A program made the translations under genes and the position numbers. Shown here piece after piece: positions 55,543 to 64,000 of a stretch of 64,000 nucleotides of DNA. This DNA comes from Silene latifolia (taxonomy: Eukaryota; Streptophyta; Magnoliopsida; Caryophyllales; Caryophyllaceae), in assembly GCF_048544455.1 (NCBI RefSeq), contig NC_133538.1, positions 43,436,969 to 43,500,968 on the forward strand, in the 5' to 3' direction. Numbering within the stretch: position 1 is the first letter of the stretch; every line of letters starts with the position of its first letter. The notes under the pieces were generated by a model that was not told the origin of the DNA, ran no database searches, and was given only the letters and a program-made list of their open reading frames with translations.

Positions 55543-56430
55543 CTACTCGATGTTGGCCTCTATCCCTCTTTGAGTTACGATATAGCCCAAGAATTTGCCA
55601 GAAGATACTTCGAAGGTGCATTTAGATGGGTTTAGCTTCATTTTGTATTCCCTGAGGGTGCTGAATGTTTCTGCCAGATGCCGCATGTGATCTTTAGCCT
55701 TCTCTGATTTCACCACCATGTCATCCATATACACCTCCATTGTTCTTCCTATCTGTTCTTTGAACATTCTGTTAACCAACCTTTGATATGTGGAGCCTGC
55801 ATTCTTTAGGCCGAATGGCATGACATTGTAGCAATATATTCCTCTTTTAGACATAAATGCCGTCTTCTCTTTATCTGCAGGATCCATCTTGATCTGATTG
55901 TATCCACTCCATGCGTCAAGGAATGTTAACATCTCGTGTCCAGCTGTTGCGTCCACCATTGCATCAATATAAGGCAACCGGAATGGATCTTTAGGGCATG
56001 CTTTCTTGAGATCGGTGAAGTCCACACATACTCTCCACTTCCCATTCTTCTTAGGCACCACCATTACGTTAGACAGCCATTGTGGATATTTTACTTCTCT
56101 TATTTTCTTCGCTGTCAGCAGGCTATCTACTTCCTGGTTGATTACCCTATTTCTCTCCGATGCAAACTTCCTTCTTCTCTGTTGGACGGGCTTACACTTT
56201 GGGTCCACATTAAGTCTATGTGTTATGATAGACGGATCTATTCCTATCATGTCATCGTGTGACCATGCAAAACAATCTATGTTATCCTGTAGGAACTTGA
56301 CTAGCTATTGTCTTAAGCTTCCTGTGCATCCTGCTCCAATGAGCACGGTTCGTTCTGGGTGCAGCTTATCCAGGTTGATTTGATCCAGCTCTTCTGCTGG
56401 AGGTTCGATGTATTCGTCCGGATAGGTCGT
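55543..56430 (-). pseudogene. Element B reverse transcriptase
   Basis: The main frame, 56250-55543, reads [99 protein letters not shown] and catalytic [12 protein letters not shown], to [14 protein letters not shown]. Upstream, EELDQINLDKLHPERTVLIG and [18 protein letters not shown] precede it with one TAG near 56310. The catalytic residues are intact. This is the best preserved RT of the three Tat copies. Confidence 0.92.
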
Positions 56431-56439
56431 CAGAAATTG

Positions 56440-57578
56440 TTATGCGGGAGTGGCGGTGCACTTGAGTGCCTTCTTATAGCAGCCTCTAGCTTCCTCCTGA
56501 TCTCCTCTTATCGTTTCTACTCCCCATGGTGTGGGGAATTTTATGCACTGGTGGTATGTTGAGGGGACTGCCTTCATCTGGTGCAACCATGGTCTTCCCA
56601 AGATGACATTGTAAGTAGAGGGGCCGTCCATAACCAGGTACCTGACCTGCTTGTTGACTCCTCCCACGTAGTTTGGGATGACTATCTCCTCTAGCGAGTC
56701 GGTTTCTTCTCCACCGAAGCCTACTAGCGGAATAGTCTTCTTACAAATCCTTCTTCTTTGAATCCCATGTTTTCTATAGTTTTCAGCATGGTTAAGTTGA
56801 CCGAGCTTCCTGTATCTACCAACACCTTTCTAACTGTGCAATTGGCCATTGATAAGGTGATTATAAGTGCGTCATGATGTTCTCGATTATCGTATGCATC
56901 TCCTTCATCAAAGCTGACTGCTGGCAGGTCACTGTGAGAAATTCTGCACGAATTGGCTGGCCTATCTCCTTTGGTCTCTGTAGCACGTCTCTTAGCTGCT
57001 GAATATGTCAGCCCGCTTAAGTCTGAGCCGCCTGTTATCACGTTTACGATTTTGGTGCATGTGGGCGGGTCTGTCGGCTTAGCGGAGCCTACCTTATCTT
57101 GCTGCTTGCCCCCACGTGGTAATAGGTGGCTCAGCTTTCCTTGTTCGTACAGGCGCTTGATCTCTCTTCGTAATGTGTAGCAATCCTCAGTGTTGTGCCC
57201 AATATCCCGGTGGAATTCGCACTTCTTCTTGTTGTCCTTCCTCCATGCTTGCTCTCCTACTGGTAGGTTGGGCCACCTGACTCCATCTCCCATCTCCCTG
57301 AGTGCCTTCAAGATTCCTCCGATTCCTGTGGTGAATCCGTATTCTTCCAGAGTGGGGAGTAGCTGATTTTCTTCGATTCTGTTGACTCCCCTCCCGTATG
57401 GTCTGTACCTCTCATCCTTCTTGCTGGTGGTTTGCTTTCTTCCCAATTTTTCCACGGCTGAGGTACTAGAGATACTAGGCGCGCTTAGCAAGCTGGCTCT
57501 GGCTAAGACATCTTCCTCCAACCTGATTGCGGCAGCTGCCTTCTCCTGTACTGCCTCGAAACTATGGCATGGATGCAT
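56440..57578 (-). pseudogene. Element B gag C-terminus and aspartic protease
   Basis: 57578-56724 reads through a Lys-rich linker, CEFHRDIGHNTEDCYTLRREIKRL (C-x2-H-x4-H-x4-C, all four ligands kept), ITGGSDLSGLTYSAAKRRATETKGD and the protease [12 protein letters not shown]. After a frame change near 56735 the protease end follows in 56667-56440: [39 protein letters not shown] and C have the same order. Confidence 0.9.
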
Positions 57579-57599
57579 GGTTAACTGCTTGTATAGGTC

Positions 57600-58955
57600 A
57601 GAGTCGTGGTGGAGGCCTCTTCTGAAGGCTTCTACTGCTGTTTAGACATCACATTCTCGTACTGCTACCTTCTCGTTGTTGAACCTAGTATTGTATTCTC
57701 CAATGCTTTCTCCTGCCCTCCGGACGATTCTGTACAGGTCTCCTGCGTGCTTCTGTGGCTTTCTTCTGCTTGCGAACTGTAGAGTAAATGCGTTCACCAA
57801 TTCAGCTAATGTAGATATCGACCTGTTGGGCAGGCTTACAAACCATCGAAGTGTCGGTCCTGTTAGGGTGGACCTAAATCCGTTGCACATGCAAACCTCC
57901 TTGACTTGGCCTATAGCTGTTACCGTCATCATTTTCTGCTTATACTGGCTGATATGATCAAAGGGATCTGTCAGTCTTGCCAAGAGAGGCATATTTGGAT
58001 TTGTGAATCCCTTTGGCATGGCTGTGATGGATATGATGTCCACGAATGGTGAATCGGCGTAACTGTCTAGAGCTGCTTTCTCGAGTGGGGGTGGTAGCTC
58101 TGGGACCCTGCTCAGCTTCTCCTTTAGTTCCAAGTACTGTTGATTGGTTATACTGGCTGAATCTGGGGTCCGTCACGTCGGATGTCCGCATATTTCCTCC
58201 GGATCCGGGTTCTTGAAGCTTCGATAGGCTCCGGCAGCCGGGGGTTGTAGTAACGATTGTCCCCTGCTTTGCCGCTTCACTTCTTGGTTTGACTCGGATC
58301 CTCGCTACGGTGTCCGATCGATTGTTGCGGGGGTCTGGCGACGGGGAGGCCACACATGCCCGTGTCCCTATGCGATTAGCCATTTGCCGGCTATCTTGTG
58401 TGAGGTATCCTAACCCTCGTTGGGTTATTCTTCCATCCGATCGCATCGTAGCCAAATCTAATCTTGTTATTAGTTCACCGGTATCTGCACGTCGCCCGAT
58501 GCTCCCGAGTCGGATCTACCAAAGGAGATCTTCCTTCACCTGTCCCACTTACTGGGTGAATGATCTTGTTTTAGGATATTAATATGTGCCCGAGCTCTCT
58601 GTCTCTCCTTCTTTCTTCAAAGATCTGCTCTCCTTTGGTCTTCTCTCATGTTTTCCATAGCTTTTTGAAGATTTTCCACGCCAGTGAGTAAGATTTGTGT
58701 GGGACTAGGTGGCAGAGTGAGGCTGAACTTGTTGTTCCCTTATCGACCTGGCCCGGGCCACGGCAATGAGAGTCCCGGGAGGTAGAGAGGCTTTTGTTGT
58801 CGGTATGATTCTTGAGGTGTGTCCGGAGCCTACGTGGCCACTGTTGATGTTGGATTTTGGGTAGACGGTGGTGGTGGCGATGGTTGCCTGCTCCCTGACA
58901 CGGCTTCAGATGCTTGCTTTTCCATTGTATATCTAGAATATCAACGATTGACGAC
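57600..58955 (-). pseudogene. Element B gag
   Basis: The N-terminal part (58955-58140) is broken by many stops but aligns with D (for example a MENLQKAME-like helix near 58650). The capsid frame 58133-57642 reads MELKEKLSRVPELPPPLEKAALDSYADSP, DPFDHISQYKQKMMTV, LRWFVSLPNRSISTLAELVNAFTLQF and YNTRFNNEKVAVREC, then TAA at 57642-57644, after which TAVEAFRRGLHHDSDLYKQLTMHP continues in frame. So one stop separates capsid from the zinc/protease part. Confidence 0.85.
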
Positions 58956-58960
58956 CACAA

Positions 58961-58979
58961 TGCCCCACGGTGGGCACCA
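58961..58979 (-). other. Primer-binding site of element B
   Basis: On - TGGTGCCCACCGTGGGGCA begins three bases after the 5' LTR end. Differs from D at two or three positions. Confidence 0.85.
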
Positions 58980-58982
58980 AAC

Positions 58983-59664
58983 TGTTGAGGTATTTTTACC
59001 CAAGTCGATTAATTAGGGTCAATGTAGTCTTACTCGTTGGTTGGTTGTATGATCGTTCGTATGTCAATAAATAAATAGAAAAATAAAGTGTGTAACGTAA
59101 ATTGACACGTAAGATTTGGTGACGCGGAAAACCCAATGTGGGAACAACCGCGGGAGGGACGGTACCCTGCCAAGTATTGCACTATATGAATAGGAGGATG
59201 ACTACAATCGTGGCACAAAGCTAATCCTGCTGGCCCTAGGCATCAGGCCTGCAAGATCCTAGACGAACGTATATTTGAGTATGATATGTCGAGGTGTGAT
59301 CTTAAGTGTGGATGTGTGAATATGGTGTCTTGAATGTCCTTCTTGATTCGCTTCCTTGGCTATTTATAGGGCAAGAACCCTAGATATGTCCTACTTCGAA
59401 TATGGAAAGGGAATATAATTTCCATAAGAACTATTTCCATACTTGGCCGCCTTTCCCAATTCTCCCTAATCTCACTAACTTCTCCCTATCTTCTCCCTAA
59501 CTCCCATTTCCTTAATCCGGACACTCTCCATGATGGGCTCCTGATCTCCCTTGAGCTCGTTCCCCCTTTCTCCATCCGCGGGCTTCCTTCCTCCTTATCA
59601 CTCCTTCCATAGCTTTCATTTTATTAAGTGGGCTTTCTTTGTTGTGCTAATTTTAGCCCAAACA
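58983..59664 (-). repeat. 5' LTR of element B
   Basis: 682 bp, same length as 49035-49716 with about 22 substitutions. TATAAATA lies on - at 59368-59361. 59665-59669 (GATGT) is the outer TSD copy. Confidence 0.95.
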
Positions 59665-59706
59665 GATGTACCTGTTGGAGTGGAACTTCTGGGTCCTGCA
59701 CCTGTA

Positions 59707-60720
59707 ACCTTAGACATAATACTTTTTAAGGTGAATGATGTTCCAGGATCTAGGGACATCTTCCCCATCCATAGTCTCCAACTTGTATGCCCCATTACCT
59801 ACGATGCCTTCTATGCGGTAGGGACCTTCCCAGTTATAGGCGAATTTACCTGCACTCTGATTCTTGGTGTTTAGGAATACCTTCCTGAGTACCAGGTCCC
59901 CTACCTGCAACGTTCTCAGCCTTACGTTTTTGTTATAACTCCTGGCTGCTGTCTGCTTGTAGGCTGCCATCCTTATTTGGGCGCTGGTCCTTGGCTCATC
60001 AATGGTATCCAGGCTACTGGCCATTTCTACCTGGTTCCTCTTTTTGGTGGCATTAGCATATCGATGTGTCAGTACTTGCACCTCAGAGGGAATAACTGCC
60101 TCGGCCCCATATACCAGACTGAATAGTGTTTGACCTGTTGCCACCTTAGGGGTAGTTCTATCAGACCATAGCACGAAGGGAAGTTCATCTGCCCAGTTGG
60201 CTCATATCTCCTCCAGCCTTCTTTTCAGGTTGTTCATGACTATCTTGTTGCTGGATTCTGCCTAACCATTGGACTGCGGATTCCTAGGAGTGGACTTAAA
60301 CAGCTTGATGTTCCACCTGGCGCAGTAGTCTTCCGTTCTGTTGGATATGAATTGTGACCTGTTGTCACATATGATTTCTGAAGGGATGCCATATCTGCAG
60401 ACTATGTTCCTCTTGATAAAAGATATCACATGCTTCTCCAGGATCTGAGGGAAAGCTTCTGCCTCTATCCATTTAGAGAAGTAGTCTGTCATTGTCAGCA
60501 TGTACGTCCTGTTTCCAGAAGCACGAGGTAATGGTCCCACAATGTCAATTCCCCATTTCATAAAAGGCCAAGGCGAGATGATCGGATGCATATGCTCTGC
60601 TGGCTGGTGGCTGACAGGAGCGTGCCTTTGGCATTCTTCGCATTTCTTGACGTAATCTAAGGCGTCCTTCCTCATAGTAGGCCAGAAGTAACCCTGTCTT
60701 AGTGTCTTGTTGGACAGGCT
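59707..60720 (-). pseudogene. Element C integrase
   Basis: 60675-60262 reads MRKDALDYVKKCEECQRHAP (zinc Cys pair), WGIDIVGPLPRASGNRTYMLTMTDYFSKWIEAEAF (first Asp), PSEIICDNRSQFIS (second Asp) and STPRNPQSNG, then a TAA one codon before AESSNK, which holds the catalytic Glu. A second in-frame TAG lies near 60200. The C-terminal domain 60174-59710 (RTTPKVATGQTLFSLVYGAEAVIPSEV, KNVRLRTLQVGDLVLRKVF, YRIEGIVGNGAYKLETMDG) is open to its natural end HLKKYYV. All three acids can be seen, so only the stops disable it. B was inserted 37 bases past the gene end. Confidence 0.88.
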
Positions 60721-60726
60721 CCTACC

Positions 60727-61480
60727 TCATGTGTGATTTCCACAATCACCACTGTGGATATCACACATTACTGCCTTTGCCTCTTGTATGCTCAAGTACC
60801 TTAGATATGGTCCTGCCAAGGACTTCCTAAATAGGATACCATCAATGAGTACGAATCTTAAGGATTTCATTTTGAAGCTCCTGGCGTCTTTCTGGTCAGG
60901 TGGTAAGACCTCATCACGTAGCTTACTATTGTAAGGCTTTTGCCAATCATCAATCTCTTCCTGGGGTGTGGCAGTACACAGTATCCCTGCTTCGTATGTC
61001 CACTGGGTGGTTGCAGCCTTACTGGGGTTTTGCTGTTCATTCTGAGGTATGGCAGGTTTCATGACATGTATGAATGGTATAGTACCCACTGCCCCTGGAG
61101 TGAAGGCTGCTCCTAGGGTGGCAAGAGCATCCGCTTCAACATTCTGATCCCTTGGTATCTGCTGGATGTGGAAGGAGGCAAAGCGGAATTTGAGCTCCTT
61201 CGCCACTTCCAGGTAGGCTATCATTTTAGGATCCCTGGTCGTGTATACGTTATTCACATGGTTTATAATCAGTTGGGAGTCACTATACACCTCGATGCGG
61301 TCGATTTGCAATTCCAAGGCTAATTAGAGTCCTAAGATCAGGGACTCGTATTCAGCCTCGTTATTCGTTGCTTTGAACTCGCACCGTACTGCCTGTATTA
61401 TGTGTCCCCCCTGAGGTGATTTCAGGACCAGTCCTACCCCTGCTCCCGTCGTATTGGATGACCCATCAACATGTAACTCC
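60727..61480 (-). pseudogene. Element C second RNase H and linker
   Basis: 61317-60727 carries IEVYSDSQLIINHVN, IPRDQNVEADALATLGAAF and a linker to integrase ending VMCDIHSGDCGNHT. The first strand of the fold (61480-61330) is in the same region after a TAG near 61323. Same domain position as in B. Confidence 0.8.
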
Positions 61481-61599
61481 TATACCTGCTCCCCTTTAGC
61501 CTCACTTAGGGTCAAGATTTCACTGTCGGCTTGTTCTTGAAGGGTGGGACTAAAGTCTGACACAAAGTCAGCTAGGGCTTAGGATTTTATGGCTGTTCG

Positions 61600-61990
61600 G
61601 GGTTCAAATTTCAGGTCGTACCCACTCAGATGGACAGATCACTTAACCACTCTCCCTGACAATTCGGGTTTCCTCATTATGGTTCTCAGGGGGTAGTTGG
61701 TCACGACTGAAATTGTATGTGACTCAAAATAGGGACACAATTTGTACGAAGCAGTAACAAGTGCTAAAACGAGTTTTTCTAGAGATGTGTACTTGGTCTC
61801 TGCAGGTAACAGAGACTTGCTTATATAGTATACTGGTTTATGTATTCCTTCGTGCTCTCGTACCAATACAGTGCTTACAGCTACCTCTGTCACTGATAGA
61901 TACAATTACAGCGGTTCTCCCTGTTCTGGCTTGAAGAGAAGAGGAGGGGTGCTTAGGTACTGCTTGAGCTCCCCAAACGCCTTTTTATGC
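61600..61990 (-). pseudogene. Element C gypsy-type RNase H
   Basis: 61905-61639 reads LSVTEVAVSTVLVREHEGIHKPVYYISKSLLPAETKYTSLEKLVLALVTASYKLCPYFESHTISVVTNYPLRTIM. A stop just upstream (TAA near 61906) and TAA at 61639 interrupt it. The first catalytic Asp of the usual LYLAVSD-like segment is not evident (SVTEVAV). Confidence 0.8.
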
Positions 61991-62951
61991 TCCCGCGTCC
62001 ACTTAAACTTCTGGCTCTTCCTCAGGATGTCATAGATCAATCGACACCTGTCTGAGGACCTTGATATGAACCGGTTTAGGGCTGCTACCCGACTCGTGAG
62101 CCTCTGTACGTCCTTTGGCTTCAGAGGAGATTCTAACTAAAGTACTGCTTTGATTTGCTCCGTGATGGCCTCTATCCCTCTTGCGTCACCAAGTACCCCA
62201 AAAATTTCCCAGAGGAGACTCCAAAAGTTCATTTAAGGGGGTTCAACTTCATATGGTATTTTCTAAGGATCGAGAAGGTATTCTCCAGGTGGGACATATG
62301 TTGTTCTGCCCTCTCGGATTTGACTACCATATCGTCAATGTAGACTTCCATTGTTCTCCTTATCTCCTCCTTAAACATTCTGTTCACCAGGCGCTCATAG
62401 GTTGAATCAGCATTCTTAAGGCCAAAGGGCATCACATTGTAGCAGTACAAGCCTCTGTCAGATCTGAAGGATGTTTTCTCCTGATCTTTAGGGTCCATTT
62501 TTATCTGGTTGTACCCAATCCAGGCGTCAAGGAAGGTAAGTAGCTCATGCCCTGCTGTAGCGTCTATCATTGAATCAATGTGCGGCAGGGGGAACGGATC
62601 TTTTGGGCAAGCTTTGTTAAGATCTGTGAAATCGACGCATACTCTCCACTTGTTGTTCTTCTTGGGTACAACCACAACATTCGAGAGCCATTCTAGGTAG
62701 TTAACTTCCCTGATCTTGCCTGCTGCCAGGAGGTTGTCTACCACCTAGTTTATCACCTCGTTCCTTTCAGGAGCGAATTTCCGCCTTTTCTGTTGGACGG
62801 GAGGAAAGGTAGGGTCTACATTTAACCGGTGTATAATTACACTTGGATCTATGCCAATCATGTCGCTATGGGACCAGGCGAAACAATCCATGTTAGTACG
62901 TAGAAATTCAATTATCTGCTCACGGATGTTACCTGCACAATCAGCTCCCAC
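61991..62951 (-). pseudogene. Element C reverse transcriptase
   Basis: 62951-62745 ([49 protein letters not shown]), TAG, then 62744-62229 ([89 protein letters not shown], catalytic [15 protein letters not shown]). A TAA at 62229 and a frame change follow before the connection domain. The catalytic Asp pair is intact. Confidence 0.9.
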
Positions 62952-63728
62952 CAGCGCCGTTCTTGCTGGAAACTATGGGTCCAGGATTACATCGTCGAGT
63001 TCCTCCTGGGGAACTTCAGGCTCTGATGGTGGACCAGCTGCGGTGGTTTTTAGAGCGTTCTTGTATCAATCCCGAGCTACGTTTTGATCTCCCCGTATCT
63101 CCTGTACCTCCCAGGGTGTAGGGAACTTTAGGCTCTGATGGTACGTTGATGGTACCGCTTTCATTTCGTGGATCCAAGGCCTGCCAAGTATCACGTTATA
63201 AGTTGACGGGCCATCAATGACCAAGTACCGTACCTGTTTGTTCATTCCCTTTGCAAAGGTAGGTATCACTATTTCTCCAAGGGATTGTTTAGTTTCGCAG
63301 CTGAAGCCTACCAAGGGTACTCCCTTCTACACCAGGTCTTTCTCGCTTAACCTCATGTTCTTCAAGGATTCCAGCATTATCAAATTCACAGATCTTCCTG
63401 TATCTACCAATATCTTTTTAACAAGGCAATTCCCTATAGAAAGGGTAATGATCATGGCATCATGGTGGTGTTCTGCCTTATCAAGTACGTCTACCTCGTC
63501 GAATGAGATTGCTGGTAGATCCTGTCTGCTGACCCTGGGGGAGAACTCTTGTTTATCTCCTTTAGTCTCGGTTGCATGGCGCTTTGCTGCTGAATAAGTA
63601 ATACCACATATCTCCGACCCCCCCCCCCCCCCGAGTAAGGTAGGGTGGGGATGGTTGGGCCTGGTCAGCAGTATTGACCTTTCCAGATTTTGCCCCCTTG
63701 AGGAGCAGGTGATCCAAGCATCCAACAC
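62952..63728 (-). pseudogene. Element C aspartic protease
   Basis: 63728-63327 contains GITYSAAKRHATETKGDK and VDTGRSVNLIMLESLKN: the catalytic DTG is followed by Arg where B and D have Ser. TAG at 63327; then 63314-63066 reads [61 protein letters not shown]. Further stops near 63064 and 62977. A run of about 14 C at 63620-63633 lies at the domain start. Confidence 0.85.
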
Positions 63729-64000
63729 TGTAGAGGTGCTTTACTTCCTTTCATAGTACTACACAATCTTCTGTATTGTGGCTAATATCATTTTGGTATT
63801 CACACCTCTTGCTAGCATCTCTTCTGTCGTTCTCTCTGGGGGTAGGCTTCTTGGGCCACCTGGCCCTCTACCCTAGCTCCCTGATTGCCTTCAATACCCC
63901 AGCAAGTCCAGTGGTGAACCTATACTCGCTGAGCTTAGGTGGAGCCTCGGTGCTCTCTGTTTCTCCTGAGACTTTGTTCACTGTGTTCTTGCTATAGGGT
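63729..64000 (-). pseudogene. Element C gag C-terminus, running off the window
   Basis: On - EYRFTTGLAGVLKAI and a Lys/Arg-rich stretch lead to CEYQNDISHNTEDC (about 63815-63770), the C-x2-H type motif with Gln in place of the first His. A TAG follows near 63756. The rest of gag and the 5' LTR lie beyond 64000. Confidence 0.75.

Larger units (their letters stand above)
49035..59664 (-). mobile_element. Element B: complete Tat-like Ty3/gypsy on - (10.6 kb)
   Basis: LTRs 49035-49716 and 58983-59664, both 682 bp, flanked by GACGT (49030-49034) and GATGT (59665-59669), a TSD with one C/T change. I count about 22 differences between LTRs, about 3.2 percent. On - the order is PBS, gag, zinc motif, protease, RT, RNase H, second RNase H and integrase; on + between integrase and 3' LTR lies an antisense gene. 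All genes have stops, shifts or deletions. Confidence 0.95.
44860..64000 (-). mobile_element. Element C: Tat-like Ty3/gypsy on -, interrupted by B, 5' end outside the window
   Basis: From the right: gag end, protease, RT, RNase H, second RNase H and integrase on - (64000-59707), then the B insertion, then the element tail (49034-45542) with an antisense gene, then the 3' LTR (45541-44860). The 5' LTR and most of gag are beyond 64000. Tat membership is inferred from the second, plant-type RNase H and from the antisense ORF with a gypsy-type Transposase_28-like motif. C entered D RT, and B later entered C. Confidence 0.87.

Noticed and set aside
63620..63633. Poly-C run as a functional site
   Set aside because: It falls in decayed protease coding sequence and is more likely slippage or a sequencing problem.
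1..64000. tRNA, rRNA, snRNA or microRNA genes
   Set aside because: No tRNA-like cloverleaf with A/B boxes, rRNA segment or long miRNA-type stem was recognised by eye; a tRNAscan/Infernal run would be needed to exclude small ones.

Overview
The window looks like intergenic heterochromatin from a flowering plant, probably a eudicot with a large, repeat-rich genome. Every recognisable coding stretch belongs to a transposable element: Tekay-like chromovirus, Tat-like and Athila-like Ty3/gypsy, Ty1/copia, two kinds of LINE, and a hAT-type MITE. I found no host gene, tRNA, rRNA or CRISPR array. A Caryophyllales source is a weak guess from the look of the Ogre-like element and cannot be settled here.

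The layout is a nest of insertions, most with readable target-site duplications (TSDs). (1) 1-2697: relic of a non-LTR element whose C-terminus resembles a restriction-like endonuclease, then a (TAA)n tract. (2) About 2816-4854: a chromovirus-like LTR inserted in the gag of element G. (3) G, a Tekay-like chromovirus on +, is present as 4855-5176, 19922-20100 and 20637-22155. (4) H, a 14.7-kb non-autonomous Ogre-like element with 2.9-kb LTRs, sits in G gag at 5177-19916 (TSD GTTGT). (5) A hAT MITE sits in G gag at 20101-20628 (8-bp TSD GTGATAAC). (6) F, an LTR on - related to the one in (2), breaks G RT at 22156. (7) D, a Tat-like gypsy on +, starts at 24500 inside F. (8) E, an Athila-like element without pol, splits D gag (25973-42853, TSD GATGC). 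(9) A young copia lies in the 5' LTR of E (27098-35927, TSD GATAT). (10) An L1-type LINE on - lies in the 3' LTR of E (39932-42634, 15-bp TSD). (11) C, a Tat-like element on -, breaks D RT at 44860 and runs past the window end. (12) B, another Tat-like element on -, is complete at 49035-59664 and sits inside C (TSD GACGT/GATGT).

B and C carry gag, protease, RT, RNase H, a second RNase H and integrase on the - strand. Between integrase and the 3' LTR each also has a separate gene on the opposite (+) strand, with its own TATA box and GT-AG introns. In C two splice junctions keep the reading frame. H and E have gag-like sequence but no pol, so they could only have moved using enzymes supplied in trans. 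The copia has nearly identical LTRs but a heavily frameshifted coding region.

The least expected pattern is RNA-like structure. The untranslated parts of several unrelated elements carry tandem or serial short inverted repeats, and in some the two arms change together between copies: three GNRA-capped hairpins near the 3' end of E, seven hairpins with different but complementary stems in F, UUCG-type hairpins in the related LTR at about 4.2 kb, and several hairpin-unit arrays in H. A nested hairpin is also shared by the LTRs of the three Tat elements. These were found by eye and need covariation statistics.
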